Origin: Aeriscardovia sp.
GTDB taxonomy: Bacteria > Actinomycetota > Actinomycetes > Actinomycetales > Bifidobacteriaceae
Length of the DNA stretch: 64,000 nt
Assembly (NCBI GenBank): GCA_017413255.1
Contig: JAFPUC010000008.1
Location: 1-64,000, forward strand
Direction of reading: 5' to 3'
Shown: piece by piece, positions 34,650-42,458 of the stretch
Numbering within the stretch: position 1 is the stretch's first letter
How the letters are laid out: each line of letters opens with the position of its first letter
Position numbers and translations under genes: made by a program
The notes under the pieces: generated by a model
The model's input: the letters and a program-made list of their open reading frames with translations, nothing else
Told to the model about the DNA's origin: nothing
Databases searched by the model: none

Positions 34650-35337
34650 TAGTGGTTTCCTTTCTTCCTCATAATCTCATATCCGGAAAAAGCATTAAGC
34701 ATAAACTTATTGTTCCCACTTTTTGTAACTTTAAATTTATAAGAATTTCAAAGAAAATTAGAGGGAAAATAACTGCCTTTGGCTGATGCGGTTAAGTGTA
34801 TAACTGCGATCTTCCTATTCTAAATATGTTGCCGTAGTTTATAGAAAGAAAAAAAGATAAATTGTAAAATCCTGTCTCTTAAGAAGAATAGGAATGGCAA
34901 TATTTTAAAGCGATTCATACAAAAAAAGAGGTTACAACCCAAACTCAATATTCAAAGCTTACTGCAATATATGGGCGAGGCTAAAAATTACCTAAGCGAA
35001 AAAATGTGGCATACGTTTCCAACGTTTCTAATTGGAAATGATGAAAAAAATCATAAAATGCAGTAAAAAGTTCTAGAAGAGAAAACAAGTCAAAGAAAAG
35101 TTTCCGGACTATAGCAGATTTCTGCCATCTTGATAGGTCAAACAAAGAAAAGTAACTTAAAAAGTTAATCGAGGCTTACAAAACTCTTGAGCTTGCCATA
35201 GGCTGTACGTTTGTTCCATTTTGTAAAGACAAATGAGTACATACAAGCGTTCTTGGCGGGGGGATTTGTCCTGACCCCAAACATAATATCTATTCGCCCT
35301 AAAAATAGCATCTTTACCCTTGGGAGAAAAGTACCTC
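34650..35337. other. AT-rich region with possible gene remnant
   Basis: About 690 bp. On the plus strand, fragments such as MGEAKNYLSEKMWHTFPTFL, FRTIADFCHLDRSNKEK and, after a stop, LKKLIEAYKTLELAIGCTFV followed by PFCKDK (ending about 35237) are protein-like but lie in different frames with stops between them. They may be the remains of one small gene. No family is recognised, and no RNA gene or repeat was seen. Confidence 0.3.
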
Positions 35338-35475
35338 TTATATCTCCCTCGGTCCTATTTCTTCGCAGTCTGCCCTAAATTTGGCAAGATCAGCCTTTAA
35401 TTTAGCGTAATCTGCATCCAAGTTAGCAAGATCATTATCCAGTTTCTTATGCTTATCCTTCTTATCGTCTGCCAT
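35338..35475 (-). CDS. 45-aa helical protein, paralogue B
   Basis: ATG 35473-35475 with AAAGGAGGAG 6 bases upstream encodes 45 residues: MADDKKDKHKKLDNDLANLD, then ADYAKLKADLAKFRADCEEI, then GPREI. The second half matches the product of 27620-27757 nearly residue for residue; the first 17 residues differ. A single Cys is conserved. The strong ribosome site, identical length and shared C-terminus argue for a real gene. It is the last gene of the accessory region before the tRNA pair. Function is unknown; the heptad-like spacing suggests a short coiled coil that could pair with the nearby long coiled-coil protein, but that is conjecture. Confidence 0.65.
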   Translation of the reverse strand: MADDKKDKHKKLDNDLANLDADYAKLKADLAKFRADCEEIGPREI

Positions 35476-36034
35476 GGCTTCTCCTCCTTTTCTTTTTGTT
35501 ATTAAACAGGCTTTTGGTGGAGCCAATCTACTTTGCCCTCGGATAAAACCGCTGCGGCTAAGAGCTCGCAATTGTGGTGCAAGGCTATGCACCCCGCCTT
35601 TTCCCGCTTTTCGGTGCAAATCTATAATAATCCGCTTTAAGCATCCATGTGTTTTTGCTTTCTTTGCGCCTTTAAATGTTTTAGTTAGAAGGTCTACCGC
35701 AGACTCTTATAATTCTGCTTTTCTCAAGGGTTTTAAGCCCGGAACCCATGAGAATCACTCCATTCTATGAGGAGGAATAAATTAATACAGTTTGTTAATG
35801 CTTTATAAACTTTCAAAAGGTCTTTGCCTTCCTACTTCACTAATGAATGTCTTTCTGGCAAAGGGGAAGGCTGCTTTATTACTCGTCTTCTTTTGCGTTT
35901 CGTGCAGGCTATATGGAATTTTGCCGCCTGTTTTTTCCTCAGCCCAATAAAAAACTGGAACAATTATTTGTTTGGAGCCAAGGCGGTGAAAAGATCAAAA
36001 AAGCAGCTTTCTAAGGGAGCTGCATAACCCTGTG
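35476..36034. other. Region between 45-aa gene B and tRNA-Gln
   Basis: About 560 bp without a supported gene. It holds the second copy of the 19-bp element at 35616-35634. Open stretches on the plus strand lack starts with ribosome sites or protein-like composition. This is where an attachment junction beside the tRNA genes would be expected, but no repeat of the tRNA 3' end longer than 10 bases was found within the accessory region. Confidence 0.35.
35616..35634. promoter_or_regulatory. Conserved 19-bp element upstream of 45-aa gene B
   Basis: GCAAATCTATAATAATCCG, one mismatch from the copy at 27913-27931 and at a similar distance (141 bp) from its 45-codon gene. The sequence between element and start codon is not well conserved between the two loci, so the element itself seems to be what is kept. 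Confidence 0.4.
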
Positions 36035-36109
36035 TGGTTGGGGTACCTGGACTCGAACCAAGAATAGATGAACCAGAATCACCTGTGTTGCCAATTACAC
36101 CATACCCCA
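36035..36109 (-). tRNA. tRNA-Gln (anticodon CTG)
   Basis: The minus strand folds as a full cloverleaf: acceptor TGGGGTA/TACCCCA, D arm GTGT-AATTGGCA-ACAC, anticodon stem GGTGA/TCATC with loop TTCTGGT (anticodon CTG, reads CAG), T stem CTTGG/CCAGG with loop TTCGAGT, discriminator A, and an encoded CCA. The two T-stem G-U pairs are acceptable. It lies 52 bp from tRNA-Glu and in the same direction as gltX. Confidence 0.92.
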
Positions 36110-36161
36110 ATGGTTGTATCACTTATATCCTAAGTTGTCCGTCTCACAATATAGGTGACAG

Positions 36162-36234
36162 TACCCCCAACCAGATTTGAACTGGTGTTACCGCCGTGAG
36201 AGGGCGATGTCCTAGACCACTAGACGATAGGGGC
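36162..36234 (-). tRNA. tRNA-Glu (anticodon CTC)
   Basis: Minus-strand cloverleaf beginning GCCCCTATCGTCTAGTGG: acceptor GCCCCTA/TGGGGGT, anticodon arm TCGCC-CTCTCAC-GGCGG (anticodon CTC, reads GAG), T arm ACCAG-TTCAAAT-CTGGT. The 3' CCA is not encoded here (CTG follows the discriminator A), in contrast to the neighbouring tRNA-Gln. It lies 63 bp downstream of gltX. Confidence 0.92.
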
Positions 36235-36297
36235 CAACCTCTTGCTTCTCAGCGAGATTACTTACACATTTCTGTGCTCGCCTTAAATTGTAGTACG

Positions 36298-37818
36298 TCA
36301 AATTTTGGAGCGCAAGGAGGAAATTCTTTCGATTACGACAGGTTTTCCGATTATCTCCAGAGATTCAAAGAGGGGGGCAGAAACCTTCTTTCCGCTGATG
36401 GCAAGGCGCACCGGGTTGAAGGCCTTCTTTGCCGACAGGGACATGTCGTTTATAAGGCAGTCGGTAAGAAGGGTGTGGAGGGTGTCTGCCTTCCAGTCTT
36501 CTTCCTGAACGTTTTCCAGTTCCTTAAGGGTCCTGTCGAGAATTTCCTTGTCGCTTAGCGTAAGGGGTTCAAGCGATCCCTCCTCGAACTGGAGTTCTCC
36601 GGCCCTGTCAATAAGGGGAAGCATCATAGGCACGGCTTCTGAGAGAAGACGGACCCTGGGTTGCACCAGTGGGGAGATTCTAAGAAGCAGGGCCTTTTCG
36701 TCTGCAGTAAGGTTCTCCCACTTGTCGCCGGACGCCAGCCCTTCCTTGAAGAGGTAGGGCACGCAGCGGTTTGCAAAGTCTTCGGTTTCCAGCATGCGGA
36801 TGTGGGAGGCGTTAATGGAGATGGCCTTCTTAAGATCGAACCTGGCGGGATTGGCCTTGACGTCTCTTACGTCAAACTTTTTGACCAGTTCTTCCATGGA
36901 GAAGACATCCCGATCCGAAGAGTAAGACCAGCCAAGGAGGGAGAGGTAATTCAAAAGGCCTTCCCTTGTAAAGCCCATATCCCTGAGAAGGAAGAGGTTG
37001 CTTTGCGGATCCCTCTTGGAAAGCTTCTTATTTCCCTCCCCCATCACGTAGGGAAGGTGGCCAAAGAGGGGCGTCTGCTTGGCAATGCCCAGCTTCTTTA
37101 GGTATTCGTAAAGGACGATCTGGCGGGGGGTGGAGGGAAGCAGGTCTTCTCCCCTAAGCACCATGTTCACATCCAAGATTGCGTCATCTACGGGGTTGGT
37201 GAGTGTGTAGAGGGGGTCTCCGTTGGGCCTGACGATTACAAAGTCCGGGAAAGATCCCGCTTTATAAGTTATGGGGCCTCTTACAAGGTCGTCCCAGCTA
37301 ATGTCCTTATCGGGAACGCGGATTCTAAGCGCAGGCTTCCTGCCTTCTTTCCTGAAGGCCTCTTTCTGCTCTTCGGTGAGGTTTCTGTCGTATCCGTCAT
37401 ATCCGAAGGTCTCCGGCCTTCCTGCAGCCTTATTTCTCTCAGCTATCTCTTCTGCCGTGGAGAAAGATTCGTAAGCGAACCCTGCCTCAAAGAGCTGCTT
37501 TGCTACGCCCTGGTATACTTCTTTCCTTCTTGATTGGAAGTAAAGGTCGTCATTTCCTTTTCCTATTCCCTCATCCCAGTCTATTCCCATCCAGTTGAGG
37601 GCCTCGATTATCATGTCGAGGCTTTCTTGTGTATCCCTCCTGTCATCGGTGTCTTCCATCCTGAAAATCAGGGTGCCTCCGGTGTGGCGGGCTTCAGCCC
37701 AGTTGTAAAGGGCGGTATGGATCATGCCCACGTGGGGAATGCCCGTGGGGGAAGGGCAAAATCTTAATCTCAAATGCTCCGGAATGGCCGGTTTTTCTTT
37801 ATCATTCTTTGCACTCAT
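36298..37818 (-). CDS. gltX: Glutamyl-tRNA synthetase
   Basis: Class I synthetase. The 506 residues contain the HIGH-type motif PSPTGIPHVGMIHTALYNW (about 26-44), MEDTDDRR, a GNKKLSKRD KMSKS-type loop and an all-helical anticodon-binding C-terminal domain. In Actinobacteria this enzyme usually charges both tRNA-Glu and tRNA-Gln, with GatCAB then amidating Glu-tRNA-Gln. Both tRNA genes lie directly downstream in the same direction, so enzyme and substrates are physically grouped. It diverges from the transporter gene at 37909. Confidence 0.95.
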   Translation of the reverse strand: MSAKNDKEKPAIPEHLRLRFCPSPTGIPHVGMIHTALYNWAEARHTGGTLIFRMEDTDDRRDTQESLDMIIEALNWMGIDWDEGIGKGNDDLYFQSRRKEVYQGVAKQLFEAGFAYESFSTAEEIAERNKAAGRPETFGYDGYDRNLTEEQKEAFRKEGRKPALRIRVPDKDISWDDLVRGPITYKAGSFPDFVIVRPNGDPLYTLTNPVDDAILDVNMVLRGEDLLPSTPRQIVLYEYLKKLGIAKQTPLFGHLPYVMGEGNKKLSKRDPQSNLFLLRDMGFTREGLLNYLSLLGWSYSSDRDVFSMEELVKKFDVRDVKANPARFDLKKAISINASHIRMLETEDFANRCVPYLFKEGLASGDKWENLTADEKALLLRISPLVQPRVRLLSEAVPMMLPLIDRAGELQFEEGSLEPLTLSDKEILDRTLKELENVQEEDWKADTLHTLLTDCLINDMSLSAKKAFNPVRLAISGKKVSAPLFESLEIIGKPVVIERISSLRSKI

Positions 37819-37908
37819 ACCTCAATTTTAGGATCGGCACCCTTTAATTAACAGGAGCAAGTCTAATATAAAAGAAGTAGAGAGCGGGCCAAAAAGCTTG
37901 GAGGTAAA

Positions 37909-39009
37909 GTGAGGAAGAAGATTATAAAAGCCGCATCCGTTGCGGTGGCCGTCCTGGCCCTTACGCTGGGACTTGCAGCCTGCGGGCAGTCTCAAACCAG
38001 CGCCGCCCAAAATACGGACCCCACAATCAACGTAATGCTGGATTGGACGCCCAATACTAATCACGTAGGCCTCTATGCCGCAAAAGCCCTGGGCTACTAC
38101 AAAGACGAAGGGATAAACGTAAATATTTTGCCCGTTTCTTCCGCCGGAGCCGAGCAGGCGGTGGAAACGGGAGTTGCCAATATCGGCTTTTCTACCCTAA
38201 GCAACGTGGCTGCCTTCGATGCCAAAGGGGCGCATCTGCAGCTAATACTTGACCTCACTCAAAAAGACGTGGCGATCTGGTGCGCCCTGGCTTCAAACAA
38301 ATCCATAAAGACGCCCAAAGACTTTAGCGGAAAGACTTTCGTCACTTTCGGATCTGCCGAGCAAAAGGCGGTTCTCAGGGAAATGATAAAGAACGCGGGA
38401 GGAACGGGCCAGTTTTCCACAATCACCGTCGGAACCTCTACCTTCCAGACTTTGGAAAGCGGAAAGGGGACCTTTGGCGGGTTCTATGCCACTTGGGAGG
38501 GCGTGGAAAGCCAACTATACGGCCCCAAGCTCACCTGCTTTAAGTCCGTAGACTGGGGAGTTCCGGGCAACCCCACCCAGTTGGGCTACGCCGTAAACAC
38601 TTCCTGGGAGCAGGCGCACGAAAAAGAGGTGCAGGAATTTGTAGACGCCACCGCCAGGGGATACGCCTACGCCATAGCCAACCCCATACAGGCCGCCCAC
38701 CTTCTGGTTCAGGGCGCCAAGCCCACCCAGGTCCCCATAAAGCTGGCGGAAGCTTCGATGGAAGACATAATAAACAACAACTACTGGGGAAACTCCAAAC
38801 AGATAGCGGCCGCGTGGGAAAAGACAAAGTCGGATGCCACCCTTTCGGCTTCAGAGCTTGGAGGATTTGGAAACATAAACTTTTCCGAGGCTCAAAATTA
38901 TTTGGACTTCCTTTGGAAAAACGGGGTGTATGACACTCAGTCCAACCCCTCTCCTGCCCAGCCCAATGCCCAGACTTTGGGCACCAACCGGTATGTAGAC
39001 GCAAAATAA
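37909..39009 (+). CDS. ABC transporter substrate-binding lipoprotein, ThiY/NMT1 type
   Basis: A 366-residue secreted lipoprotein: basic N-terminus MRKKIIKAA, hydrophobic core and lipobox LAAC (Cys about 25). The NMT1/ThiY family signature follows: INVMLDWTPNTNHVGLYAAK (about 41-60), then EAGINV-like DEGINV and VNVGFS-type VANIGFS. These proteins bind pyrimidine precursors of thiamine (HMP or formyl-aminopyrimidine). The start is GTG 37909 with TTGGAGG 6 bases upstream. The permease follows directly. No TPP riboswitch is visible in the 90-bp gap upstream, so substrate and regulation are less certain than the family. Confidence 0.82.
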   Translation: MRKKIIKAASVAVAVLALTLGLAACGQSQTSAAQNTDPTINVMLDWTPNTNHVGLYAAKALGYYKDEGINVNILPVSSAGAEQAVETGVANIGFSTLSNVAAFDAKGAHLQLILDLTQKDVAIWCALASNKSIKTPKDFSGKTFVTFGSAEQKAVLREMIKNAGGTGQFSTITVGTSTFQTLESGKGTFGGFYATWEGVESQLYGPKLTCFKSVDWGVPGNPTQLGYAVNTSWEQAHEKEVQEFVDATARGYAYAIANPIQAAHLLVQGAKPTQVPIKLAEASMEDIINNNYWGNSKQIAAAWEKTKSDATLSASELGGFGNINFSEAQNYLDFLWKNGVYDTQSNPSPAQPNAQTLGTNRYVDAK

Positions 39010-39786
39010 ATGAAAAAAAAGGGATACAGGATCTGGATAGGGATCGGCACTTTTGCGGTCCTTATAGCAATATGGCAGATTTGCGTATGTGCGGGGAAAA
39101 TAAGCCCCAGGGTTCTAAGCTCCCCGTGGCAGATAGTCGTATGCCTCGTAGAGTACTGGCCCTCGGTTCTCTCTTCTGCCACTTTGATTACCGGCCTTGA
39201 GGGCTTTTTGGGCTTTTTGGCCTCCATCCCCTTGGGGCTGGCTCTCGGAATAGGGCTTTACTCTTCCAAGACCGTCCAGTCCTCCCTTTACCCCCTCATC
39301 GTGGTGGCCCAGATGCTCCCCCTCATCACCATCGCCCCTTTATTTATAATTTGGTTCGGCTTTTCTCCGGCGGGCAAGGGCGTGATGGTTGCCGTCTTTT
39401 CCATTTTTCCGATAGCCGTGCAAACCTTCAGGGGGCTTAAAAAAGTTCCTGAAGAATATGTGGACGTCGCCAAATCATGCGGAGCCGGAAGGTTTTGGAT
39501 CCTTCTTCACGTAAAACTCCGCCTCGCCGCCCCCCAGATTTTTGGAGGCATGAAGATTGCCACGGCCTACGTTTTTGCCACCGCCGCCACGGCAGAGTAC
39601 CTGGGGGCCAGAAACGGGCTTGGCATAGTCCTTCAATCTGCCTTTGAATCCTTCCAAACCCCTTTAATTTTTTCGGCTACTATCGTAATAATCGCGATGA
39701 CGGCCCTTCTTTGGCTGCTGGTTTCGATTAGCGAATGGGCCGTTTCCAGGCCAAAGAGGAGCTTTCTTAAATTTGGAAGGAAATAG
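39010..39786 (+). CDS. ABC transporter permease, ThiX/SsuC-like
   Basis: A 258-residue permease of the BPD-transp-1 family with about six membrane helices. The cytoplasmic coupling (EAA) loop reads EEYVDVAKSCGAGRFWILLH (about 140-160), and the C-terminal basic tail is cytosolic. It starts at the ATG directly after the binding-protein stop, so they are one operon. No ATPase gene (ThiZ type) follows, as would be expected; a shared ATPase encoded elsewhere must be assumed if the system works. Confidence 0.85.
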   Translation: MKKKGYRIWIGIGTFAVLIAIWQICVCAGKISPRVLSSPWQIVVCLVEYWPSVLSSATLITGLEGFLGFLASIPLGLALGIGLYSSKTVQSSLYPLIVVAQMLPLITIAPLFIIWFGFSPAGKGVMVAVFSIFPIAVQTFRGLKKVPEEYVDVAKSCGAGRFWILLHVKLRLAAPQIFGGMKIATAYVFATAATAEYLGARNGLGIVLQSAFESFQTPLIFSATIVIIAMTALLWLLVSISEWAVSRPKRSFLKFGRK

Positions 39787-39789
39787 GGG

Positions 39790-40576
39790 ATGATTGAAGC
39801 AGGCGAAGTGTCTCCGGAAATTGAAGAAAAGAAGAGAATTTACCGCCTTCGTTTGAGCCAGCCCCTCTACGGGGCGAGCCCTCTGGATGCCTGTGCGAGA
39901 TTTTTCTTTAAGTACGGCCAGTTTTCGGGAAGGGCCTCAAGGAGCGAATACTGGTACGCCAGCATGTGGCTCTCCATTTACCTTGTAGTCTGCTGGTGCG
40001 CATACGCCCTGTTTTTTTTACAATCCCTCCATTGTCGGCATTATTTTGCTTATCCTCATGGCTGCGGGGCTGATGTTTGCGCTAGTGCCCTTCCTTTCCC
40101 TCACCTCCAGGCGCTACCACGATGCCGGACTCAGCGCGCTTTGGATGCTTATAGGATCTGTAATATCCCTTGCCGGAATTGTAGTGGCAGGATCTGCCCT
40201 GGCGGATGCCACAAAATTAATGCTCGCGTTAAATCACTTAAACAAGTCCTTCGCCTCAGCTTCGGGAGGGGCCCCCACCCTTCAAAACCCCTCTACCCAA
40301 AGTGCCGCCTTTATTTCCGAAATGACTTTTTCTTCTGCCAAGGCCATCCTCCTAACTTCCATCAGGGAGGAAATAAGGCTTTTGTTTGTAGGATTTTTAA
40401 TTATGCTCCCCGGCCAGGTTGTGGACGTAATTTTCTGCCTTTTGCCCAGCAGGCAAAAGGGGGTCAGGTTTGACGTGCCCCGCCTTCCTTTCGAGTGGAC
40501 CGTCACAAAGGAAAGCTACCTAAATTCCCGCAAAAGGAAAGAAAAGGAAATCAGCGAATCTTTCCTGCAGGGTTGA
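39790..40576 (+). pseudogene. DUF805 membrane protein, frameshifted at a T8 tract
   Basis: The N-terminal part (ATG 39790) has the DUF805 signature FFKYGQFSGRASRSEYWYAS (about 38-57). At T8 (40012-40019) the frame is lost. With one T fewer it continues as YALFFYNPSIVGIILLILMA and LVPFLSLTSRRYHDAGLSAL, the second half of DUF805, then to the stop at 40576 (ESFLQG). About 262 codons in all, with 4 or so membrane helices. The rest is well conserved, so this is a recent inactivation, a phase-variable tract or a sequencing error. The gene follows the permease by 3 bp and overlaps the end of the phosphatase gene tail-to-tail by 26 bp. Confidence 0.75.
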
Positions 40577-41210
40577 AGTAGGAGGCGCTGAGCAGTTTTC
40601 CCGTGGCCGCATCAATGCAGAATTTGCTTACGGAAGCCAGGTCCACTTTGCGCATCAAGGGGTTTAAAGGCGTGCTGCTTTTAGTCAGAAAGTGTCTGAG
40701 AACCCAGATGGGGGACTGGTGGGAGACTACCAGGACGGCATCGTCCTTTGCAAAATTAATTTTTGAATGGATGAAAGAAACCATTCTGTTTTCAATCTTT
40801 ATATAGTCTTCGCCCCAGCCGGGGGTTTTAAGATCTAAAAACTTCTTCCAGTTTGAGGCCTTAAAAAAAGAGGCGGATCCGTATCCCATCCTGCAGCCTT
40901 TAAAGCTGTTTTCAGCTTCAATTAGGCGGGGGTCGGTCCTGACCCTGAGTTTTGGCAAAATCGCCAGGCTGCGCCTCTCGTTTAAAATTTCCGCTATCAG
41001 CTCGGCTGTCTGAACCGTCCTTTCAAGCGGGGAAGCGTAAATGGCGCTGGCAGTTATGGCTTCGTCTATAGAAGAAAGGAAGCGGCCGGTCTCCCTGACC
41101 TGCCTCATGCCGGTAAGGGAGAGGGGAAAGCCTTTAAGCCTTTCGTAAATAACCTTTTGGGAGTTGGCCACATGGCCGTGCCTGATGAAATAAAAAACGG
41201 TTCTGGTCAT
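40551..41210 (-). CDS. Histidine phosphatase (phosphoglycerate mutase) family protein
   Basis: The 219-residue protein has the phosphohistidine motif FYFIRHGHVANSQ near the N-terminus, LSLTGMRQVRETGRFL, YASPLERTVQTAELIAEIL and the later VVSHQSPIWVLRHFL with the second catalytic His. The start is set at ATG 41208-41210, which overlaps the GtrA stop as ATGA and has GAAGGGG upstream; a GTG two codons earlier is possible. It could be a cofactor-dependent mutase or a broad phosphatase; the substrate is unknown. Confidence 0.85.
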   Translation of the reverse strand: MTRTVFYFIRHGHVANSQKVIYERLKGFPLSLTGMRQVRETGRFLSSIDEAITASAIYASPLERTVQTAELIAEILNERRSLAILPKLRVRTDPRLIEAENSFKGCRMGYGSASFFKASNWKKFLDLKTPGWGEDYIKIENRMVSFIHSKINFAKDDAVLVVSHQSPIWVLRHFLTKSSTPLNPLMRKVDLASVSKFCIDAATGKLLSASYFNPAGKIR

Positions 41211-41710
41211 AGCCACCCCTTCGGAGTGTGCTTTTTAGCCCAGGTTCCCAGCTTGTGAGCCAGGACGGTCTTCTCTTCGTTGCCGTCTTTGGGTTCGTCC
41301 AGCAGCACCTTTCTTACGGTAAAGCTCCACGCTGCCACTACTACCGACCCCACCAGAAGTCCTATATTGGCAAACAGGGTGTACCTTACGTGGTCTGTCT
41401 CGGAAAGGCGGGAAGAGATTATGACGTTGGTAAAAATCCAGACTATGAAGTCATTTAGGCCCAGGCCAATAAAGGAATTTAAGAAGAAAACCATCATTTC
41501 CGTCCAACGCGGCATATCGCGCCTGTGGATGAAAACATGACTCATGCTGGCCGAGTAGTTGTAGGCCAGGGCTACTAAAAATCCAATCGATACGCCGAAG
41601 ATCGATCCAAAATGCGCCATAAGAAGCACATTCATCACGGACCAATTTATGCAGAAAGCAATTCCGCCCACGGCCGCGAATTTAACAAACTGACCTAACA
41701 GCCTTTTCAT
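41207..41710 (-). CDS. GtrA-family membrane protein
   Basis: A 167-residue protein with four predicted membrane helices: FVKFAAVGGIAFCINWSVMN (about 8-27, the family hallmark), then GVSIGFLVALAYNYSASMSHVFIHR, VFFLNSFIGLGLNDFIVWIF and LLVGSVVVAAWSFTVRKVLL. GtrA proteins are thought to flip or transport lipid-linked sugars for cell-envelope glycans. Its stop overlaps the phosphatase start, suggesting one transcript. It lies downstream of rplI. Confidence 0.85.
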   Translation of the reverse strand: MKRLLGQFVKFAAVGGIAFCINWSVMNVLLMAHFGSIFGVSIGFLVALAYNYSASMSHVFIHRRDMPRWTEMMVFFLNSFIGLGLNDFIVWIFTNVIISSRLSETDHVRYTLFANIGLLVGSVVVAAWSFTVRKVLLDEPKDGNEEKTVLAHKLGTWAKKHTPKGWL

Positions 41711-41741
41711 TGCATGTACTATCCCCTGAGGAGGGGAAACA

Positions 41742-42194
41742 CTACTCCTCGGTTACGGCCACCGTAAATTCGGCAGTAATCTGGGGATAGAGGCGGGCCT
41801 CTACCTTGTAGCGCCCGGTCTGCTTTATCGCCTCGTAGTGGAGGGTCTTGGGATCTATTGCTATATCCTTTTCCTTGAGCTTTTCGACTATGGCTTCAGG
41901 GCTGATGCCTCCAAACAGCTTTCCGCTCTCGGAAACCTTGGCAGGAATTATAACGGTAACGCCGTCAAGCATGTCCTTGAGAGCCGCGGCCTTTTGCCTG
42001 CTTTCCACCTTTTCGGCGTCCCTCTTGGCAAAGGCGGCTTCCTCCTTCTGGGCGGCTTTTGCAGTCCAAAGCTGAGCAAGGCCCTGCCTGACCAAAAAGT
42101 TTCTAGCGTACCCTGCAGCTACCTCTACGCTCTGCCCGGCAGATCCTAAAGAGGGAACATCCTTGGTCAATATAACTTTGATTTGTTTGCTCAT
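41742..42194 (-). CDS. rplI: Ribosomal protein bL9
   Basis: 50S subunit protein of 150 residues with the N-terminal rRNA-binding domain KVILTKDVPSLGSAGQSVEV and AAGYARNFLVRQGLA, a long connecting helix (KAAQKEEAAFAKRDAEKVES) and a C-terminal domain (LFGGISPEAIVEKL, TGRYKVEARLYP). Last gene of the rpsF-ssb-rpsR-rplI operon, in the usual order. Confidence 0.96.
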   Translation of the reverse strand: MSKQIKVILTKDVPSLGSAGQSVEVAAGYARNFLVRQGLAQLWTAKAAQKEEAAFAKRDAEKVESRQKAAALKDMLDGVTVIIPAKVSESGKLFGGISPEAIVEKLKEKDIAIDPKTLHYEAIKQTGRYKVEARLYPQITAEFTVAVTEE

Positions 42195-42201
42195 TTTTAC
42201 C

Positions 42202-42444
42202 TCAGCGTGTAGAAGTGGAGTAGGGCAGGAGCGCCATTTCCCTGGCGTTCTTTATGGCGTTGGCGATCCTGTGCTGCTGCTGAACAGTAACACCGGTAAT
42301 CCTTCTGGAACGTATCTTGCCCCTGTCGGAAATGAACTTCCTAAGGAGGGCGACGTCCTTGTAGTCAACCTTTCCTACCTTGATTGCGGTAAAGCCGGCC
42401 GGCTTTTTGTATACCTTGGATGAAAATTGCATTCTTTTTGACAT
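42202..42444 (-). CDS. rpsR: Ribosomal protein bS18
   Basis: 30S subunit protein of 80 residues with the conserved [19 protein letters not shown]-type stretch (here [19 protein letters not shown]), [20 protein letters not shown] and [12 protein letters not shown]. The N-terminus lacks the Cys pair of zinc-type S18. It pairs with bS6 on the platform and lies between ssb and rplI. Confidence 0.96.
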   Translation of the reverse strand: MSKRMQFSSKVYKKPAGFTAIKVGKVDYKDVALLRKFISDRGKIRSRRITGVTVQQQHRIANAIKNAREMALLPYSTSTR

Positions 42445-42458
42445 CTTTTATTCTTCTC

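Noticed and set aside
21250-36030. CRISPR array or cas genes in the accessory region
   Set aside because: No regularly spaced direct repeats and no Cas-like proteins were seen. Repeats present are a gene-fragment copy and two paralogous genes.
36298-40576. TPP riboswitch upstream of the ThiY-like gene
   Set aside because: The 90-bp gap between gltX and 37909 contains neither the CTGAGA nor the conserved P4/P5 sequences of a TPP riboswitch.
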